From an uncultured Alphaproteobacteria bacterium (GTDB lineage Bacteria > Pseudomonadota > Alphaproteobacteria > Rs-D84): 7,305 nt of DNA. Both the position numbers and the translations under genes were made by a program. The notes beneath the pieces are model-generated. The model made no database searches. It saw only the letters and a program-made list of their open reading frames with translations, and was not told the DNA's origin. Positions 5,113 to 7,305 of the stretch are shown piece by piece (positions within the stretch are counted from its first letter, which is position 1; each line of letters starts with the position of its first letter). The stretch spans positions 1 through 7,305 of the forward strand of contig CANQCM010000046.1 in assembly GCA_947589625.1 (NCBI GenBank). Reading direction: 5' to 3'.

Positions 5113-6123
5113 ATGAAGTTCTTGGATAAAGCAAAAATTCATATCAAAGCAGGCGATGGTGGCAACGGTGCCGCCAGTTTTCGCCGTGAAAAATATATAG
5201 AATTTGGTGGCCCAAACGGTGGCGATGGCGGCCGTGGTGGCGATGTAGTCTTTCGCGCGGTGCCAAATGTAAATACTTTAATTGATTATCGGTACAAAAC
5301 AAATTTTGTCGCCCAACGCGGTCAAAACGGCATGGGGCGCATGCGTACAGGCTTTTCTGGCGAAACATTAGTTTTGCCTGTGCCAACAGGTACGGTAATT
5401 TTATCTGAAAACGAAGAAATAGAATACGCCGATTTGAACACAGACGGCATGGAATATCGCGCTGCGCGTGGTGGAAATGGTGGGTGGGGTAATTTGCATT
5501 TCAAAAGCCCTACAAATCGCGCACCGCGTCAGGCAAATGACGGTCTGCCAGGTGAAGAACGCACGGTTGTTTTACGCCTGAAATTGATTGCAGATATTGG
5601 ATTGGTGGGTTTCCCGAATGCTGGCAAATCAACATTACTGGCAGCGGTGACATCTGCGCGCCCCAAGATTGCAAATTACCCATTTACCACATTGAATCCA
5701 CAACTGGGTGTAATGTATGCGCACAATCGCGAATTTGTTATGGTTGATTTACCTGGGTTGATAGCGGGCGCACATACTGGTGTCGGGTTGGGCGACAGGT
5801 TTTTGGGTCATGCTGAACGCACGCGCCTGATATTGCATGTCATTGACGGCACAGAACCTGATTGGGCAGCGCGATACAGTGCGATTCGTAATGAAATGGA
5901 TTCTTATGGTGGCGGATTGTTGGGCAAACCTGAAATGATTGTTATAAATAAAATAGACGCGATTTCAGATGATGATTTGTCTGATCGTATGGCGGCATTC
6001 AAAAAATCTTTTGGTCGCCGTAAAAAGCCAGAAATAATCACAATCAGTGCCGCAGGTCGTATCGGTATTGACGCGCTGATTGGTGCGATTGAAAAACACT
6101 TTACCCAAGGGGAATCAAAATGA
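5113..6123 (+). CDS. obgE: Obg family GTPase ObgE/CgtA
   Basis: A 336-residue essential-type GTPase that, by family knowledge, binds the 50S subunit late in assembly and responds to ppGpp. The glycine-rich Obg fold fills residues 1-158 (GDGGNGAASFRREK at 14-27, GGPNGGDGGRGGDV at 32-45). The G domain follows with G1 GFPNAGKST at 166-174, G2 in the FTTL segment (Thr192), G3 DLPG at 212-215, G4 NKID at 279-282 and G5 SA at 312-313. There is no acidic C-terminal extension, so it is a minimal two-domain form. The start at 5113 begins the canonical MKFLDKAKIHIKAG. The frame is open further upstream to an ATG at 4795, but that stretch is the antisense of the tmRNA gene and the extension resembles no Obg sequence. 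Its stop overlaps the next gene as ATGA. Confidence 0.97.
   Translation: MKFLDKAKIHIKAGDGGNGAASFRREKYIEFGGPNGGDGGRGGDVVFRAVPNVNTLIDYRYKTNFVAQRGQNGMGRMRTGFSGETLVLPVPTGTVILSENEEIEYADLNTDGMEYRAARGGNGGWGNLHFKSPTNRAPRQANDGLPGEERTVVLRLKLIADIGLVGFPNAGKSTLLAAVTSARPKIANYPFTTLNPQLGVMYAHNREFVMVDLPGLIAGAHTGVGLGDRFLGHAERTRLILHVIDGTEPDWAARYSAIRNEMDSYGGGLLGKPEMIVINKIDAISDDDLSDRMAAFKKSFGRRKKPEIITISAAGRIGIDALIGAIEKHFTQGESK
6107..6113 (+). promoter_or_regulatory. Ribosome binding site for the gene at 6120
   Basis: AAGGGGA stands six bases before the ATG at 6120, inside the end of obgE. It selects this ATG over those at 6129 and 6138. Confidence 0.7.
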
Positions 6124-6614
6124 CGCGCATGAACACAATGGCGCCATATAAAGACAAGGCAATAAAACAGGCGATGTACGATCGGGCTGTGGCACAAAAT
6201 GATGTGGCATATAAAGAAATTCCAACTGTTCCACATCGCTGGGATTTGGCGCCCGTCAAATTGGCGGATTGTCCAATTGATACGGTTGATTTTGTGGGCG
6301 GTCTGTGGCGCATTCAAAATGAATTTGATTACGAGATTAAAAATATTCGTGGTTGCGATATGGTCATAGGTGCGCGCCGTCCAGAATCTGAAAAGAACGG
6401 TTTCGAATATTATGACGGATACAGCATTTTTGAAAACTGTTATGGTCGTGCGCTGGGCAACAAATTTATTGTTGGTCATACAACCACAGGTCGCGGTGAA
6501 TGTTGGGCATATGGCAAAACCATTTCAGATGTCCGCGCATATCTGGCAATCGCGCTGTATGATATGTATATGGACGTGATTCACGGCACAACAAATCAAA
6601 CAAAAACGCGTTGA
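6120..6614 (+). CDS. Hypothetical 164-residue soluble protein coupled to obgE
   Basis: I do not recognise the family. There is no signal peptide or membrane span. The N-terminal 30 residues are charged and probably helical. The central part (about 54-130) has alternating hydrophobic and polar residues with many aromatics (FVGGLWRIQNEFDYEIKN, EYYDGYSIFENCYGRALGN), suggesting a beta-rich fold. The C-terminus (135-153, ISDVRAYLAIALYDMYMDV) looks like one amphipathic helix. Four cysteines (51, 79, 107, 128) are scattered and form no obvious metal site. The start is supported by AAGGGGA six bases upstream and by the ATGA overlap with the obgE stop, which implies translational coupling. Codon use and base composition resemble its neighbours. 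The rubrerythrin promoter begins on its stop codon, so the gene ends the obgE transcription unit or is read through. No function is proposed. Confidence 0.8.
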   Translation: MTRMNTMAPYKDKAIKQAMYDRAVAQNDVAYKEIPTVPHRWDLAPVKLADCPIDTVDFVGGLWRIQNEFDYEIKNIRGCDMVIGARRPESEKNGFEYYDGYSIFENCYGRALGNKFIVGHTTTGRGECWAYGKTISDVRAYLAIALYDMYMDVIHGTTNQTKTR

Positions 6615-6639
6615 TTTTTTAATGTGCGTTTGGTATATT
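6611..6639 (+). promoter_or_regulatory. Rubrerythrin promoter with extended -10
   Basis: TTGATT (6611-6616), which overlaps the upstream stop codon, is separated by 17 bases from TATATT (6634-6639). TGG directly before the hexamer forms an extended -10. The start would lie near 6646, leaving a leader of about 29 bases that holds the RBS. I see no clear operator for a peroxide or oxygen regulator. Confidence 0.7.
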
Positions 6640-6662
6640 TTCCCAGAACTTTTTAACACGAA

Positions 6663-6668
6663 AAGGAG
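6663..6668 (+). promoter_or_regulatory. Strong Shine-Dalgarno for rubrerythrin
   Basis: AAGGAG stands six bases before the ATG at 6675. It is the best ribosome binding site in the window and suggests high expression. Confidence 0.85.
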
Positions 6669-6674
6669 TAAATA

Positions 6675-7301
6675 ATGGCAGTATCATTAAAAGGAACTCA
6701 AACAGAAAAAAATATTCTGACAGCGTTTGTTGGCGAATCTCAGGCACGCAATCGCTATACATTTTTTGCGTCCAAGGCAAAAGATGAAGGTTTCCAAGCA
6801 ATTTCTAAAATTTTCTTGGAAACGGCAGAACAAGAAAAAGAACACGCATCTCGTTTGTTCAAATTATTAGAGGGCGGAAATTTAGAAGTTTCTGGTTCTT
6901 TTCCTGCAGGTAAAATCGGAACTACACTGGAAAACCTGCGCGCGGCGGCATTTGGCGAACACGAAGAAAATACAGATATGTATCCGAAATTCGCACAGAT
7001 TGCGGCACAAGAGGGCTTTGAAGCCATCGCAGATATTCTGAAAAACATCGGTCATGCCGAACGTTATCACGAAGCGCGCTTTACCGCACTGGCAGACGCC
7101 ATTGAAAAAGGCACTCTGTTCAAATCTGATAAAATCGTAATGTGGCGTTGCACAAATTGTGGCAACTGGCACATCGGGACCGAGGCACCAAAAGTCTGCG
7201 CTGCATGCTTGCATGCCCAAGGCTATTTCATCAGTGAAGGCTTGGTAACCCAATGCGACACGAACGAAGGCTTTTGCCAAATTGCAAATGTAAATGACTA
7301 A
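6675..7301 (+). CDS. Rubrerythrin (diiron peroxidase with rubredoxin-like domain)
   Basis: A 208-residue non-haem iron protein that, by family knowledge, reduces hydrogen peroxide to water in the cytoplasm of anaerobes and microaerophiles, taking electrons from NAD(P)H through rubredoxin-type partners. The N-terminal ferritin-like four-helix domain (about 1-148) shows diiron ligands: Glu21 in GESQARNRY, the ExxH pair Glu54/His57 in EQEKEH, the GEHEEN cluster (Glu95, Glu97, Glu98), and Glu129/His132 in AERYHEARF. The C-terminal rubredoxin-like domain has Cys159-x2-Cys162 (CTNCG) and Cys175-x2-Cys178 (CAACLH), around WHIGTEAPKVC. After the usual end near Phe185 there is an unusual tail of about 23 residues with two more cysteines (194 and 201). 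It has its own promoter and a strong RBS, and its stop lies at the window edge, so no terminator can be seen. Confidence 0.95.
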   Translation: MAVSLKGTQTEKNILTAFVGESQARNRYTFFASKAKDEGFQAISKIFLETAEQEKEHASRLFKLLEGGNLEVSGSFPAGKIGTTLENLRAAAFGEHEENTDMYPKFAQIAAQEGFEAIADILKNIGHAERYHEARFTALADAIEKGTLFKSDKIVMWRCTNCGNWHIGTEAPKVCAACLHAQGYFISEGLVTQCDTNEGFCQIANVND

Positions 7302-7305
7302 AAAA

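Noticed and set aside
5101..5113. obgE -10 read as part of a minus-strand tmRNA promoter
   Set aside because: The minus-strand reading of this hexamer is ATTATA, and the start point would lie too far from the acceptor piece. The TATAAT at 5067-5062 fits the tmRNA better.
5904..6479. 191-codon minus-strand ORF
   Set aside because: It lies antisense to the end of obgE and the start of the coupled 164-residue gene, has no RBS or recognisable domain, and reads as a low-complexity shadow.
6882..7280. 132-codon minus-strand ORF
   Set aside because: It is fully antisense to the well-supported rubrerythrin gene.
1..7305. CRISPR array, insertion sequence, integrase or phage genes
   Set aside because: I saw no spaced direct repeats, no terminal inverted repeats with a transposase and no phage functions. 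The window looks like ordinary chromosome apart from the items listed.

Overview
The window reads as chromosomal sequence from an alphaproteobacterium, probably an anaerobic or microaerophilic, host- or gut-associated one with a compact genome. Three points support this. First, a tmRNA gene on the minus strand is circularly permuted (acceptor piece first, then an intervening segment, then the tag-coding piece), an arrangement best known from Alphaproteobacteria and also found in some cyanobacteria and betaproteobacteria. Second, there is a rubrerythrin, an oxygen and peroxide defence enzyme typical of anaerobes. Third, tsaB and rimI are adjacent and overlapping, a common alphaproteobacterial arrangement. 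Genes are tightly packed, often overlapping by 4-7 bases. The lineage call is inference; no marker such as 16S is present.

Layout. From the left edge to 1310 (+) lies a PIF1/RecD2-like SF1B helicase. It ends one base before the end of a convergent minus-strand operon, which reads right to left: a Lon-like ATPase that lacks the peptidase domain (4338-2581), a 104-residue putative zinc-binding protein of unknown function (2545-2231), tsaB (2234-1692) and rimI (1698-1312). A rho-independent terminator (4383-4411) separates this operon from a small two-helix membrane protein (4662-4429). Upstream of that is the permuted tmRNA gene (about 5055 to 4697). The tmRNA promoter overlaps a divergent promoter for obgE (5113-6123, +). 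obgE is translationally coupled by ATGA to an unrecognised 164-residue protein (6120-6614). Rubrerythrin (6675-7301) follows from its own strong extended -10 promoter.

How the genes fit together. Much of the window concerns translation quality and ribosome biology: tmRNA rescues stalled ribosomes and tags products for proteolysis, TsaB contributes to t6A37 in tRNA, RimI is an N-acetyltransferase of ribosomal protein S18, and ObgE is a 50S assembly GTPase. The most unusual item is the Lon homologue. Its N-domain and AAA+ module are intact, but the frame stops exactly at the AAA+/peptidase boundary, so no Ser-Lys dyad is encoded and no protease remnant is visible downstream. The tmRNA, not visible as an ORF, occupies what otherwise looks like a 450-base gap or a spurious N-terminal extension of ObgE.
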